Shown here piece by piece: positions 8,626 through 23,804 of a stretch of 64,000 bases of DNA. The stretch lies in assembly GCF_900116705.1 (NCBI RefSeq), contig NZ_FPBP01000004.1, forward strand, positions 248,001 through 312,000, given 5' to 3'. The translations under genes and the position numbers were made by a program. This DNA comes from Halomonas korlensis (lineage in GTDB: Bacteria; Pseudomonadota; Gammaproteobacteria; Pseudomonadales; Halomonadaceae). Every line of letters begins with the position of its first letter. Position 1 is the first letter of the stretch. The notes beneath the pieces were generated by a model that did no database searches, was not told the origin of the DNA, and worked only from the letters and a program-made list of their open reading frames with translations.

Positions 8626-9870
8626 ATGAACCCGGACCTCGACGCCCTCAAGCCCTATCCCTTCGAGAAACTCGCGGCGCTGAAGGCCGGCGTGACGCCG
8701 CCGGGGCACCTGTCGCACATTCCGTTGACTATCGGCGAGCCGCAGCACGCGCCCTTCGAGGCGGCGCTCGACACACTGGTGGCCCATCGCCATGGCATGG
8801 CGCGCTACCCGGCCACCGCCGGCACGGCGGAGCTCCGTGGCGCCATCGCCGCCTGGGCGACCCGGCGATTCGGCCTTGGCGACCTCGACCCGGCAACGCA
8901 GGTGCTGCCTGTCAACGGCACGCGCGAGGCGATCTTCGCCTTCGTGCAGGCCGCGCTGGACCGTAGCCGACCGGCGAAAGTCGCCGTGCCCAACCCCTTC
9001 TACCAGATCTACGAGGGGGCGACGCTGCTTGCCGGCGGCCAGCCGCTCTATCTCGACTGTCGCGCCGAGACCGGTTTTCGCGCGGATATCGAGGCGGTCC
9101 CCGCCGCGACCTGGCGCGAGGTACAGATCGTTTTCGTGTGTTCGCCGGGCAACCCCACCGGGGCGGTGACGCCGCTTTCCGAGTTCGAGCGGCTGATCGC
9201 CCTTGCCGACGAGCACGATTTTCTGATCGCCTCCGACGAGTGCTATTCCGAGCTCTACCTGGACGAGGCCGCCCCCCCGCCGGGCCTGCTGGAGGCGTGC
9301 GCACGTCTGGGCCGCCACGACTATCGGCGCTGCCTGGTGTTTCACTCGCTGTCCAAGCGCTCCAACCTGCCGGGGCTGCGCTCCGGCTTCGTCGCCGGTG
9401 ATGCTGCGCTGATCGCCGCGTTCAAGCGCTACCGCACCTACCACGGCTGCGCCATGTCGTTGCCGATTCAGCACGCCTCGATCACCGCCTGGAGCGACGA
9501 GGCCCATGTGCGCGCCAACCGCGACGCCTACCGCGAGACCTTCGCCGCGGTGACCGACATTCTTGCCCCGGTCATGTCTTTTCCCGCCCCAGAGGCGAGC
9601 TTCTATCTGTGGCCGGCGGTGCCGGGCGGCGACGACGAAGCGTTTGCCCGCGCGCTTTACGCCGAGCAAAACGTTAGCGTACTGCCCGGCAGCTATATGG
9701 GACGTCCCGCTTCCGACGACGGGATGGGGCGCCCCGGGCAGGACGGCACCAACCCTGGGGCCGGCAGGGTCCGCCTGGCGCTGGTGGCCGAAACGGCAGC
9801 GACCCGGGAGGCCGCCCAACGGATTCGCCGCTTCATCGAGAATTTCATCGAGAGGGGCTCAGCATGTTGA
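8626..9870 (+). CDS. dapC: Succinyldiaminopimelate transaminase (PLP aminotransferase)
   Basis: Class I/II aminotransferase expected to form N-succinyl-LL-DAP in the diaminopimelate/lysine pathway. It has 414 residues. The Schiff-base lysine is K244 in HSLSKRSNLPGLRSG, and CSPGNPTG and SDECYSELY are typical of the fold. The start is ATG at 8626 (MNPDLDALKPYPFEKLAAL); the longer frame to 8452 would overlap glnD and is not family-like. Linkage to dapD and dapE supports DapC rather than a generic aminotransferase. It overlaps the next gene by 7 bp. Confidence 0.92.
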   Translation: MNPDLDALKPYPFEKLAALKAGVTPPGHLSHIPLTIGEPQHAPFEAALDTLVAHRHGMARYPATAGTAELRGAIAAWATRRFGLGDLDPATQVLPVNGTREAIFAFVQAALDRSRPAKVAVPNPFYQIYEGATLLAGGQPLYLDCRAETGFRADIEAVPAATWREVQIVFVCSPGNPTGAVTPLSEFERLIALADEHDFLIASDECYSELYLDEAAPPPGLLEACARLGRHDYRRCLVFHSLSKRSNLPGLRSGFVAGDAALIAAFKRYRTYHGCAMSLPIQHASITAWSDEAHVRANRDAYRETFAAVTDILAPVMSFPAPEASFYLWPAVPGGDDEAFARALYAEQNVSVLPGSYMGRPASDDGMGRPGQDGTNPGAGRVRLALVAETAATREAAQRIRRFIENFIERGSAC

Positions 9871-10202
9871 CGCTTTATGTGATCAAGAACTGCGACACCT
9901 GCCGCCGTGCGCGCCGCGCCCTGGACGACAAGGGCCTGCCCTACCAGGCCTATGACCTGCGCGAGGATGGCCTGTCGGCCTCGCTTCTCGAGCACATCCT
10001 GGAACGGGTCCCGGTGATGACGCTGCTCAACAAGCGCAGCACCACCTGGCGGGAGCTCGATGACGACGACAAGGCCAACGTCGACGCCAACAAGGCCCGC
10101 GCGCTGATGCAGGCCCACCCGACACTGCTCAAGCGCCCGCTGCTCGACACCGGCGAGGAGATTCTTGTGGGCTATCGCAACGGCGATTACGGCCGCCTCT
10201 AA
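9864..10202 (+). CDS. Spx/ArsC-family reductase-like protein (YffB type)
   Basis: 112 residues with a thioredoxin-like ArsC fold. KNCDTCRRARR contains a CxxC pair (Cys10, Cys13), and LLKRPLLD is the conserved Arg-containing loop of the family. The E. coli homologue, yffB, also sits beside dapE. The family is called arsenate reductase-like, but true arsenate reduction is not shown. The start overlaps the end of dapC, so the two are probably translationally coupled. Confidence 0.85.
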   Translation: MLTLYVIKNCDTCRRARRALDDKGLPYQAYDLREDGLSASLLEHILERVPVMTLLNKRSTTWRELDDDDKANVDANKARALMQAHPTLLKRPLLDTGEEILVGYRNGDYGRL

Positions 10203-10278
10203 CGGGCGTCTGCGCCAACGACACGACTTATCGCGTTTCCGTGCTCCCATCTTTCATTTAGAAAAAGAGGACTATCCC

Positions 10279-12457
<2,179 letters not shown>

Positions 12458-12464
12458 GGCCATC

Positions 12465-12875
12465 ATGACCACCGACCACCCTGCTGACGAAAGTCGCTAC
12501 CCCGATATTGAGATCTACCTGGCCAAGGCTTCCATTGATGACCTGGATGACTGGCTTCGCACGGCGATCCAGGCCGACCCGTTGGCGCCTTCCGGCAAGC
12601 ACCAGTGGCGCACACGCGGCCGTTTCGACCACGATGATATTCCGGTGCTGCTGGTGGAAAAGGCCGCCGACGGATACGCCAGCCTGTGGTTCGACAGCCC
12701 CCACACGCCCTGGGAGACCGATCGCGCCTGTGCCCGCGCCGCCGCGGCTCATCTCGGCTGCGAAGTTCGCTGTTCGCTGGGTAGCTGGCAGCCAGGCGAT
12801 GATCCGGATCAGTTCCTGCGGGTCTGCAGCGACGGTCGAGAGGAAGAGTTCATCTGGCCCGACTCGGGGCATTGA
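12465..12875 (+). CDS. Hypothetical acidic protein at the end of the dap operon
   Basis: I do not recognise this 136-residue protein. It starts at ATG 12465, only 7 bp after dapE, so it is probably co-transcribed. It is soluble-looking, acidic and Trp-rich (DDWLRTAI, KHQWRTRGRFDHDD, SLWFDSPHTPWETD, SLGSWQPGDDPD) and ends EEFIWPDSGH. No signal peptide, membrane helix or catalytic motif is evident. A hairpin terminator follows at 12901-12930. GC content and codon pattern look like the neighbours. Confidence 0.75.
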   Translation: MTTDHPADESRYPDIEIYLAKASIDDLDDWLRTAIQADPLAPSGKHQWRTRGRFDHDDIPVLLVEKAADGYASLWFDSPHTPWETDRACARAAAAHLGCEVRCSLGSWQPGDDPDQFLRVCSDGREEEFIWPDSGH

Positions 12876-12900
12876 CGCCGGGGCCCAAGGGCCTCGAAAC

Positions 12901-12930
12901 GACAGCGCCCCGCAGGTGCGGGGCGCTGTC
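12901..12930. terminator. Strong hairpin between convergent genes
   Basis: A 13-bp perfect stem, GACAGCGCCCCGC / GCGGGGCGCTGTC, with an AGGT loop. It sits between the dap-operon end and the oppositely oriented cold-shock gene. T-runs are lacking on both sides, so termination strength is uncertain, but the location fits a bidirectional terminator. Confidence 0.6.
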
Positions 12931-12956
12931 ATCAGCGGCGCAGCCGCTTTCCTAGC

Positions 12957-13421
12957 TTAGGTGATGACGGTGACGTCGTCGGCTTGCAGGCCTCTCTCGT
13001 TCTCGATGGTGTGGTAGCGGACCTTCTGGCCTTCGGCCAGGGTACGGTGGCCACGCCCGCGAATGGCACGGAAGTGGACGAAGACGTCCTCGCCGCTGTC
13101 GCGCGTGATGAAACCATACCCCTTGTTGACATTGAACCACTTGACCTCGCCGATCTCGCGGTCATCGTCCTCGACCTCGGCCAGATTGACCAACTGCGGC
13201 GTGAGCGCATTGACCGCCAGGGTCGCGATCAGCAGCAGGGCAAAAACCGCCAGGACCACGGCGAGATAGACCACCGCGACACCGCCGGCCTCGAGGCTGG
13301 CGAAGAGCTCTCGAGACAGCGTGCCACCGGTGAGATGAACGAACAGCGCGATCAACAGGGGTGCCGGCACGGCCAGCAGCAGACTGATAAGACTACAACG
13401 AATTACGACCTTTCGATTCAT
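12957..13421 (-). CDS. Membrane-anchored cold-shock-domain protein
   Basis: 154 residues with two parts. Residues about 5-30 and 47-72 form two hydrophobic helices. After an acidic linker (AEVEDDDRE), residues about 89-154 are a complete cold-shock domain with RNP1 KGYGFI (100-105) and RNP2 DVFVHF (112-117). Both nucleic-acid-binding motifs are intact, so single-stranded RNA or DNA binding at the inner face of the membrane is inferred. The start is ATG at 13421, with only a weak ribosome site. Divergent from slyX, with 63 bp between. Confidence 0.85.
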   Translation of the reverse strand: MNRKVVIRCSLISLLLAVPAPLLIALFVHLTGGTLSRELFASLEAGGVAVVYLAVVLAVFALLLIATLAVNALTPQLVNLAEVEDDDREIGEVKWFNVNKGYGFITRDSGEDVFVHFRAIRGRGHRTLAEGQKVRYHTIENERGLQADDVTVIT

Positions 13422-13484
13422 GGAGCTGACAGACTCTCTGATAGTAGTGAACGTAAGGAATGACCCCTCAATGGAGGTGCCACG

Positions 13485-13763
13485 ATGAACGGTGACACAC
13501 AGCACGAGAATTCTATCACGGACGACGAAAACACGCCCGCCGTGCTATCCCGCCGCTTGGAGGCATTGGAAAGCCGTATCGCCTATCAGGAGCGCTGGCT
13601 CGACACCCTGGACGAGGCCGTGGTCAGCCAGCAGAAGCGGCTATCGACATTGGAGCGCATCAATAGCGTGATGCAGGAGAAGCTACGCGACCAGCAGCAG
13701 GCGATGCAGGAAGCCGAGGCGCAGGGACCTCGGCCGCAAGATGAGATTCCGCCGCACTACTAG
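13485..13763 (+). CDS. slyX: SlyX family protein
   Basis: Small coiled-coil protein of 92 residues. RRLEALESRIAYQERWLDTL begins a heptad-patterned helix, and the C-terminus PPHY is the SlyX signature. Function is not established, even in E. coli. The start is ATG at 13485, preceded by GGAGG. A low-complexity 7-bp repeat begins one base after the stop codon. Confidence 0.9.
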   Translation: MNGDTQHENSITDDENTPAVLSRRLEALESRIAYQERWLDTLDEAVVSQQKRLSTLERINSVMQEKLRDQQQAMQEAEAQGPRPQDEIPPHY

Positions 13764-13812
13764 CGCCGAGCGCCGAGCGCCGAGCGCCGAGCGCCGAGCG
13801 CCGAGCGCCGAG
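13764..13812. repeat. Seven tandem copies of a 7-bp unit
   Basis: CGCCGAG is repeated seven times without error, followed by a partial eighth copy, directly after the slyX stop. A related sequence of opposite sense (GGCGCTAGGCGCTT and similar, 13897-13925) lies before the end of trxB and could pair with it in the convergent slyX/trxB transcripts. Copy number is probably variable by slippage. Confidence 0.9.
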
Positions 13813-13937
13813 CGCCGCAGGATGATGTCTGCTGCCTCTCAGGCGTCAAGCGGATCCCCATCGACCACGTTACCTGCCGCCCGTCACTGAGCGGCTGGGC
13901 GCTAGGCGCTTGCAGCTAGGCGCTGCCCAAAGGGCGC

Positions 13938-14897
<960 letters not shown>

Positions 14898-14981
14898 CTA
14901 TCTGGATGAAAGGAGTCACGCTGGGCATGGGTGAAAGGGGAGATAGGTGAAGCGGAGCATGGGAAGCGAGTCGTGCGGATG

Positions 14982-15191
14982 CTAGAGCACGTCGTCGTCA
15001 CGGCCCAGCATCACGTCTGCCGGCTGCTCTTCGTCCAGTGGAATCTCGATGCGTATCTGGATCGGCGCGCAGCACCAGTGACAATCCTCCCAGGTCACAT
15101 GACTGCCCTGGGAAAGATCGATCAGCAGGTCGAATGGAGCATCGCAATAGGGGCAATGTACCGTTCGGGATTCGAGCTGTTCTTCGTTCAT
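14982..15191 (-). CDS. CPXCG-motif cysteine-rich small protein
   Basis: 69 residues with two cysteine pairs, CPYC and CHWC, about 25 residues apart, giving a likely zinc-ribbon fold. The acidic tail is EEQPADVMLGRDDDVL. The start is ATG at 15191 (MNEEQLESRT), with GGGGGA upstream; a longer in-frame reading to 15305 has no support. The family is conserved in proteobacteria but has no assigned function. Divergent from acnA. Confidence 0.85.
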   Translation of the reverse strand: MNEEQLESRTVHCPYCDAPFDLLIDLSQGSHVTWEDCHWCCAPIQIRIEIPLDEEQPADVMLGRDDDVL

Positions 15192-15412
15192 CTGTCCCCC
15201 GCTCCTCCGCGGTTCTGTCCTTCCTGACACCACAACTTCAACCACCCTCGCGCATGACTCAATGCGGCATTGCCGCAATATGGTGTTCCGATTCGCGCAT
15301 TTCAAGGCTTGCGATGGCGGTGTCGCTTGAAATCGACCACTATCATGACCATGTCTGTACCATTACACCAGGCAGCTTCGATCACTCCCCGCGATGCGAA
15401 AGGAGGACAGCA

Positions 15413-18157
<2,745 letters not shown>

Positions 18158-18177
18158 GCCATTCACCGCTGAAACGA

Positions 18178-18207
18178 AAGGCCCTGCCGGGAGACCGGCA
18201 GGGCCTT
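18178..18207 (+). terminator. acnA terminator
   Basis: A 13-bp stem, AAGGCCCTGCCGG / CCGGCAGGGCCTT, with a GAGA tetraloop, 20 bp after the acnA stop and followed by CTTAT. It may also act on transcription from the convergent malic-enzyme gene. Confidence 0.85.
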
Positions 18208-18284
18208 CTTATGGACGAGTGTTAAGTTATAAGCGAGGGTCGAGCGTCAATCCGCGAGACACTCTCGTGGGTCGTCGCCAGCGC

Positions 18285-19964
18285 CTAGAAGGAGCGGCGC
18301 CGATAGCGGCGGTAAGTCGGCGTCCAACTGTGGCGCTCGATGGCGGCACGCAACTTGGTGCCGTCCGTCTTCAACGCCATGCCTTCCTGCTGGGCCTGGG
18401 CCGCTACATCGAAGGCAATCACCTTGCTCAGTTCGCGAATATTGCCCAGCGTCGGCAACAGGGCGCCCTCACCATGCTTGACGATGGGCGCCTCTCGGGC
18501 CAGTGCTCGCGAGGCGGACATCAGCATGGCATCGGTGATCCGTCGGGCACCGCTGGCCACCACACCAAGCCCAATGCCCGGAAAGATATAGGAATTATTG
18601 CACTGGGCGATGCGATAGGTGTAGCCATCATGCACGACCGGCTGGAAAGGGCTGCCCGTTGCCACCAGCGCCTGACCCTCGGTCCAGGCAAGCACATCTG
18701 CCGGTACCGCTTCGGCACGCGAAGTGGGGTTGGAAAGCGGCATGATCAGCGGCCGCTCGCAACCGGCATGCATGGTGCGAACCACTTCCTCGGTAAAGAT
18801 CCCCGGCATGCCGCAGACGCCGATCAACACCGTAGGCTTGATCTGGCGCACCACTTCCAGCAGTGCCTGACCCTCCCAGTTGACGACCTGCTCGGGATCA
18901 TGGGCCAGACGACGCTGGAAATTATGCAGCCAGGTCTGCTCGGAGGTGACCAGCCCTTCCCGGTCCACCATGAAGATCCGATTGCGCGCCTCTCTCTCGG
19001 TCAAGCCCTCGGCCTGCATGGCCACCACCACATGCTCGGCAATACCGCAGCCGGCGGAGCCGGCCCCGACGAACACCACGCGCTGCTGGCCGATGCCTTC
19101 GTCACGAGCCTGGCAGGCCGCCATCAGGGTGCCTACCACCACCGAGGCGGTCCCCTGGACGTCGTCGTTGAAGCAGCACAGCTCGTCGCGATAGCGCTCC
19201 AGCAGCGGCAGGGCGTTGGCCTGGGCGAAGTCCTCGAACTGCAGCAGCACTCCCGGCCAACGGCGCTTCACCGCGGCGATGAATTCGGCCATGAAGGCGT
19301 CATACTCCTCCTGGGAGACGCGTTCATGACGCCACCCCATGTACATGGGGTCGTCGAGTAGAGCAGGGTTGTTGGTGCCCACGTCGAGCATGATCGGCTG
19401 GGTATAGGCCGGGCTGATGCCGCCACAGGCGGTATAGAGCGCCAACTTGCCGATGGGAATGCCCATGCCGCCGATGCCCTGGTCACCAAGCCCCAGGATG
19501 CGTTCGCCGTCGGTGACCACAATCACCTTGACCTTGTCCTTGGTGGAGCTGCGCAGGATGTCGTCCATGCGATCGCGGTCCGGGTAGCTGATGAACAACC
19601 CCCGATGATTGCGATAGATATTGGAGAATTCTTCGCACGCCTTGCCCACCGTGGGCGTGTAGATGATCGGCAGCATCTCTTCGAGGTGCTCGGTCACCAG
19701 GCGGTAGTAGAGCGTCTCGTTGTCGTCCTGGATGGCGCGCAGGTAAATGTGCTTGTCCAGATCATTCTGACACTGGCTGTACTGGCGATAGGCCCGCTCC
19801 ACCTGCTCCTCGATCGATTCCACGTTCTGTGGCAGCAGCCCGATCAGGTTGAATTCGATGCGTTCCTCGCGGGAGAAGGCGCTGCCCTTGTTGAGCAGTG
19901 GCATCTCCAGCAATGGGGGACCGGCGTAAGGAATATAGAGGGGTCGCTTTTGTTCGGTGGTCAT
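18285..19964 (-). CDS. maeA: NAD-dependent malic enzyme
   Basis: Oxidative decarboxylation of malate to pyruvate. It has 559 residues, near E. coli MaeA (565). [32 protein letters not shown] and [15 protein letters not shown] are malic-enzyme signatures. The NAD-binding [11 protein letters not shown] motif follows. The start is ATG at 19964 ([15 protein letters not shown]). Cofactor preference for NAD is inferred from similarity to the MaeA/SfcA group. Convergent with acnA. Confidence 0.94.
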   Translation of the reverse strand: MTTEQKRPLYIPYAGPPLLEMPLLNKGSAFSREERIEFNLIGLLPQNVESIEEQVERAYRQYSQCQNDLDKHIYLRAIQDDNETLYYRLVTEHLEEMLPIIYTPTVGKACEEFSNIYRNHRGLFISYPDRDRMDDILRSSTKDKVKVIVVTDGERILGLGDQGIGGMGIPIGKLALYTACGGISPAYTQPIMLDVGTNNPALLDDPMYMGWRHERVSQEEYDAFMAEFIAAVKRRWPGVLLQFEDFAQANALPLLERYRDELCCFNDDVQGTASVVVGTLMAACQARDEGIGQQRVVFVGAGSAGCGIAEHVVVAMQAEGLTEREARNRIFMVDREGLVTSEQTWLHNFQRRLAHDPEQVVNWEGQALLEVVRQIKPTVLIGVCGMPGIFTEEVVRTMHAGCERPLIMPLSNPTSRAEAVPADVLAWTEGQALVATGSPFQPVVHDGYTYRIAQCNNSYIFPGIGLGVVASGARRITDAMLMSASRALAREAPIVKHGEGALLPTLGNIRELSKVIAFDVAAQAQQEGMALKTDGTKLRAAIERHSWTPTYRRYRRRSF

Positions 19965-20058
19965 CTCTCGTCTCGATGCGGTGACTGGAACGGGCCATTG
20001 ACACTCTTCTTGGCGTCTTGGCGTCAACTCTAGCATGCTGGACACCACAGCGCTCCGC

Positions 20059-21264
20059 TCAGCTCACCTTGGCCCGGGTCCTCTCGCGAGGAGGGCGGTC
20101 GAAGAAGAGTGGCCGCAGCCGCACGCCGAGCATGTTGCCGGCAAACCCCGCGATCAACCACACCCAGCCGTGCAAGCTGCCCGAGGCAATACCGCTGAAA
20201 TAGGCGCCGATATTGCAGCCGAAAGCCAGGCGAGCACCGTAACCCAGCATCAGTCCGCCGAGCACCGCCGCCAGCACAGAGCCGAGCGGGATACGCAGGG
20301 TCGGCGCGAAGCGCCCGGCCAGCGTCGCGGCCACCATGGCGCCGAGGATAATGCCTACGTTCATTACCGTGGTGATATCACTCCACACGCTGGCTTGCAG
20401 CGCCGCAGCATTGCTTGCGCTCTGCCAGTAACCCCACTGGCTGACGTCACCGCCGAAGAACGCGTAGGTCTTGGCGCCCCACAGGGCGAATCCCGAGGTG
20501 ATGCCCCAGGGGCGGCCGGCCAGCGCCAGGGTGGCAAAGTTGAGCAGCGCCAGCGCCACCGCACCCAGCAGCAGCGGCCAGGGGCCGGTGAGCCAGCGCC
20601 GGTCGCGAAAATCGAAGCGCGGCGCCTCCTCTAACTGGCCATGACGGCGCTTCTCCATCAGCACGGTGAATGCGGCGATGGCACCGAACAGGCCCAGGCT
20701 TATGGCGATACCGCCACCGGCTCCAAACGTCTGCACCAATGACACGGGTTGAAAGGCTGGTCGCTCCATCCACCAGGAAAAGTGGGCGGTACCGATCAGC
20801 GAGCCGACAATGAAGAAGGTCAGCGTGATTACCATGCGGGCGTTGCCGCCACCTGCGGTGAACAGAGTGCCGGAAGCGCATCCGCCGCCGAGCTGCATGC
20901 CGATGCCGAACAGAAAGGCGCCCACCACCACTGAGACGCCAATTGGCGCGACAAAGCCAGACACGCTCTGCCCCCAAAGGCTTCCCGCTCCCAGCGCGGG
21001 AAAGAACAGCACCACGGCGATGGCCAGCATCACCATCTGAGCGCGAAGGCCACGCCCTCGCCGCTCGCTGATGAAGACTCGCCATGCGCCCGTAAAGCCG
21101 AAAGCGGCATGGTAGAGCGACACCCCGAGTGCGGCGCCGACCAGCATCAGAAGACCCAGGCGAGTCTCGAAGGCGAGTCCCACGACAAGGGCACCGGTCA
21201 GTATCGTTATTCCCAGCAACAGGGAGATGCGACGGGGGCGCTGCGCATCGACTGCAGTTGCCAT
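20059..21264 (-). CDS. YeeE/YedE family transporter (thiosulfate-uptake type)
   Basis: 401-residue polytopic inner-membrane protein with about nine or more hydrophobic helices. It carries the repeated family motifs [15 protein letters not shown] and [15 protein letters not shown], whose cysteines are thought to handle thiosulfate in characterised YeeE/TsuA proteins. No TsuB (TusA-like sulfur carrier) gene is next to it. The ribosome site GGAGGA lies before ATG 21264. It is the only visible sulfur-uptake gene here, so the substrate is inferred from the family. Confidence 0.88.
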   Translation of the reverse strand: MATAVDAQRPRRISLLLGITILTGALVVGLAFETRLGLLMLVGAALGVSLYHAAFGFTGAWRVFISERRGRGLRAQMVMLAIAVVLFFPALGAGSLWGQSVSGFVAPIGVSVVVGAFLFGIGMQLGGGCASGTLFTAGGGNARMVITLTFFIVGSLIGTAHFSWWMERPAFQPVSLVQTFGAGGGIAISLGLFGAIAAFTVLMEKRRHGQLEEAPRFDFRDRRWLTGPWPLLLGAVALALLNFATLALAGRPWGITSGFALWGAKTYAFFGGDVSQWGYWQSASNAAALQASVWSDITTVMNVGIILGAMVAATLAGRFAPTLRIPLGSVLAAVLGGLMLGYGARLAFGCNIGAYFSGIASGSLHGWVWLIAGFAGNMLGVRLRPLFFDRPPRERTRAKVS

Positions 21265-21339
21265 TGTGATTCCTCCTTCGTTCGATCCCTTCAGCGTGGC
21301 AAGCCCGGCAATAATGCACCAGGCAGACGTCAGAACTTT

Positions 21340-21363
21340 ACAGGGCGCCCGGAGGCGCCCTGT
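21340..21363 (-). terminator. trpS terminator
   Basis: On the minus strand ACAGGGCGC and GCGCCCTGT form a 9-bp stem, followed by AAAGTTCT, 20 bp after the trpS stop codon and before the YeeE/YedE gene. Confidence 0.7.
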
Positions 21364-21382
21364 AGCGTCACTCCCTCACTTC

Positions 21383-22396
21383 TTACACGAATCGACCCAA
21401 CCCCGCCGCGTGGCGCAGACTCTCCATCAACGGCGCGGCCTCGGCGCGGGCACGCTCGGCCCCCTTGAGCAACACCTGTTCGATATGCCCCGGGTCCTCC
21501 ATCAACGCCTGGTAGCGCTCGCGGGGCTCGCGCAGCTGCTCGTTGAGCAGTTCGAAAACCCGGTTCTTGGCCTCGCCCCAGCCGATACCGTTCGCGTACT
21601 CGGTGCGCAGCTCGGCGGTCTGGTCGACCGTCGCGAAGGCCGAGAAAATCTGGAACAGGGTGCAGGTCTCGGGATCCTTGGGTTCGCCGGGCTCCAGCGA
21701 GTTGGTCTTGATCTTGCGCACCAGTTTCAAGAGCTTCTTCTCGGAAACGAACAGCGGGATGGTGTTGTTGTAGCTCTTGGACATCTTGCGCCCGTCGAGG
21801 CCGTTCAACACCTCGACCCTCTCGTCCACTTGCGCTTCGGGCAGCGTAAAGTACTGGCCCTTGTACAGGTGGTTGTAGCGTCCGGCGATGTCGCGCGCCA
21901 TCTCGATGTGCTGGATCTGGTCGCGCCCCACCGGTACCCGGTTGGCGTTGAACATCAGGATATCGGCGGCCATCAGCACCGGGTAGCCGAACAACCCCAT
22001 GGTGATTCCCTTGTCGGGGTCCTGATTGCCGGCGGCCTCGTTTTCCGCTACCGCAGCCTTGTAGGCATGAGCGCGATTCATCAGCCCCTTGGCACAGACA
22101 CAGGACAGCATCCAGGTCAGCTCGGGGATTTCGGGGATATCCGACTGACGATAGAAGATCGCATTGTCGGTATCCAACCCCAGCGCCAGCCAGGTCGCGG
22201 CGATCTCCAGGCGCGATTCCTGTATCCGCCGCGGGTCCTGGCACTTGATCAGCGCATGCAGATCGGCCAGAAAGTAGTATGACTGGACACTGGGGTCCTG
22301 GCTCGCCGCGATGGCGGGCTTGATGGCCCCTACATAGTTGCCCAGATGCGGGGTGCCGGTGGTGGTGATACCGGTGAGAACGCGTGTCTTGGTCAT
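21383..22396 (-). CDS. trpS: Tryptophanyl-tRNA synthetase
   Basis: Class I aminoacyl-tRNA synthetase of 337 residues (E. coli 334). The HIGH-type motif is TGTPHLGNYVGA near the N-terminus, and the KMSKS motif is intact in GRKMSKSYNN. GYPVLMAADILMF is typical of TrpRS. The start is ATG at 22396 (MTKTRVLTGITTTG); the 14-codon upstream extension is not conserved-looking. Confidence 0.97.
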   Translation of the reverse strand: MTKTRVLTGITTTGTPHLGNYVGAIKPAIAASQDPSVQSYYFLADLHALIKCQDPRRIQESRLEIAATWLALGLDTDNAIFYRQSDIPEIPELTWMLSCVCAKGLMNRAHAYKAAVAENEAAGNQDPDKGITMGLFGYPVLMAADILMFNANRVPVGRDQIQHIEMARDIAGRYNHLYKGQYFTLPEAQVDERVEVLNGLDGRKMSKSYNNTIPLFVSEKKLLKLVRKIKTNSLEPGEPKDPETCTLFQIFSAFATVDQTAELRTEYANGIGWGEAKNRVFELLNEQLREPRERYQALMEDPGHIEQVLLKGAERARAEAAPLMESLRHAAGLGRFV

Positions 22397-22493
22397 GAAG
22401 CGATGGGACTCTACTTGAGCGTTGGCGAATGGCCCCATCTTACCGCGCAGCCCCGGACAAGGCGACCGGGCCAGCCAATACCGGTATCGGTGG

Positions 22494-23609
22494 TTATCCC
22501 AACAGCGAGGCCGGGTCCAGGCAATCCAGACCGAAGGCGTCTGCCACTGCCGGGTAGGTCACCTTGCCGCCATGGACGTTGAGACCGGCAGCGAAGTGCG
22601 GATCAGCGGCCAGGGCCTGCTTCCAGCCCTTGTCGGCAAGGGTAATGACGAAGGGCATCGTGGCGTTGGTCAACGCCAACGTCGAGGTGCGCGCCACGGC
22701 GCCGGGCATGTTGGCCACGCAGTAATGCACAATGCCATCAACGAGATAGGTCGGCTCGGCGTGTGTTGTCGGCTTGCTGGTTTCGAAGCAGCCGCCCTGG
22801 TCGATGGCCACGTCAACCAGCACGCTGCCGGGTTTCATGTCGGCGAGCATGGCACGCGTGATCAGCTTGGGTGCCGCGGCGCCAGGAATCAGCACGGCGC
22901 CGATGATCAGGTCGGAGTCGCGCACTGCCTCCTCAATGGCATCAGCGGTGGAAAATACGGTCTTCATGCGCCCCAGATAGCGATCATCGAGGGTCTCGAG
23001 CCGCGGGATCGACCTGTCCAGCACCGTGACGTCGGCGCCCAGGCCCAGCGCCATGCGGGCGGCGTTCTCACCGACCACGCCACCGCCGATGACCGTCACC
23101 TTGGCTGGGGGCACACCGGGCACACCGGGTAACAGCACACCGGCACCGCCCTGGGCCTTTTCCAGGCTGTGGGCACCCGCCTGCACGGCCATGCGGCCGG
23201 CCACGGTGCTCATCGGCGCGAGCAGCGGCAGGCCGCCCTGGCGATCGGTGATGGTTTCGTAGGCGATGCAGGTGGCACCGCTTTCCATCAGGCCGCGAGT
23301 GAGCGTTTCCTCGGCGGCCAGATGCAAATAGGTGAACAGCGTCTGGCCCGACGTCAGCCGCGCGACTTCCTCCGCCTGGGGCTCCTTGACCTTGAGGATC
23401 AGCTCGGCGCCGCTCCAGACCCTGGCCACGTCGGCCTCGAGGACCGCGCCGGCGGACGCGTAGTCGGCATCGGTAAAGCCGGCGCCTTCGCCGGCCCCGG
23501 CCTGGACGGTGACCTGGTGGCCGCGGCCGACCAGTTCACGTACCCCGGTCGGTGTCAGGGCGACGCGGTACTCGTGATTCTTGATTTCCTTGGGTACGAC
23601 GATCTGCAT
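22494..23609 (-). CDS. ald: Alanine dehydrogenase
   Basis: NAD-dependent interconversion of alanine and pyruvate plus ammonia. It has 371 residues, the family norm. Catalytic-region motifs [14 protein letters not shown] and LFTYLHLA, the Rossmann motif [20 protein letters not shown] and [10 protein letters not shown] are present. The start is ATG at 23609, after CAGGAGG. A short direct repeat (two copies of GGGCACACC-like sequence near 23113) gives the odd VPGVPP stretch inside an otherwise normal protein. Confidence 0.96.
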   Translation of the reverse strand: MQIVVPKEIKNHEYRVALTPTGVRELVGRGHQVTVQAGAGEGAGFTDADYASAGAVLEADVARVWSGAELILKVKEPQAEEVARLTSGQTLFTYLHLAAEETLTRGLMESGATCIAYETITDRQGGLPLLAPMSTVAGRMAVQAGAHSLEKAQGGAGVLLPGVPGVPPAKVTVIGGGVVGENAARMALGLGADVTVLDRSIPRLETLDDRYLGRMKTVFSTADAIEEAVRDSDLIIGAVLIPGAAAPKLITRAMLADMKPGSVLVDVAIDQGGCFETSKPTTHAEPTYLVDGIVHYCVANMPGAVARTSTLALTNATMPFVITLADKGWKQALAADPHFAAGLNVHGGKVTYPAVADAFGLDCLDPASLLG

Positions 23610-23757
23610 GGCGGCCTCCTGTGAACTGCTATTGGGTGTGTTTCCTCCTCATTACAGCACAGGCAGTTGATACATGAAGGACCGCTCAACAAGAACAAAA
23701 AACCCCTGAGAAATCACGCTTGATGACCAAACATTCTGCTGTGAATGGATATCGTGA

Positions 23758-23800
23758 CAGAAAGCCTGACTCATCTCGCCTGGCTTCGCCGTCAGGCTTC
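23758..23800 (-). terminator. Probable terminator after the DUF2007 gene
   Basis: On the minus strand GAAGCCTGAC and GTCAGGCTTTC pair across a 20-base loop region that can also fold, followed by TGTC. It lies just past the stop of the DUF2007 gene, in a 195-bp gap before ald (23610-23804) that shows no gene. Confidence 0.55.
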
Positions 23801-23804
23801 TCTC

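Noticed and set aside
13764-13812. Possible CRISPR array
   Set aside because: Units are 7 bp with no spacers and no cas genes nearby; it is a simple tandem repeat.
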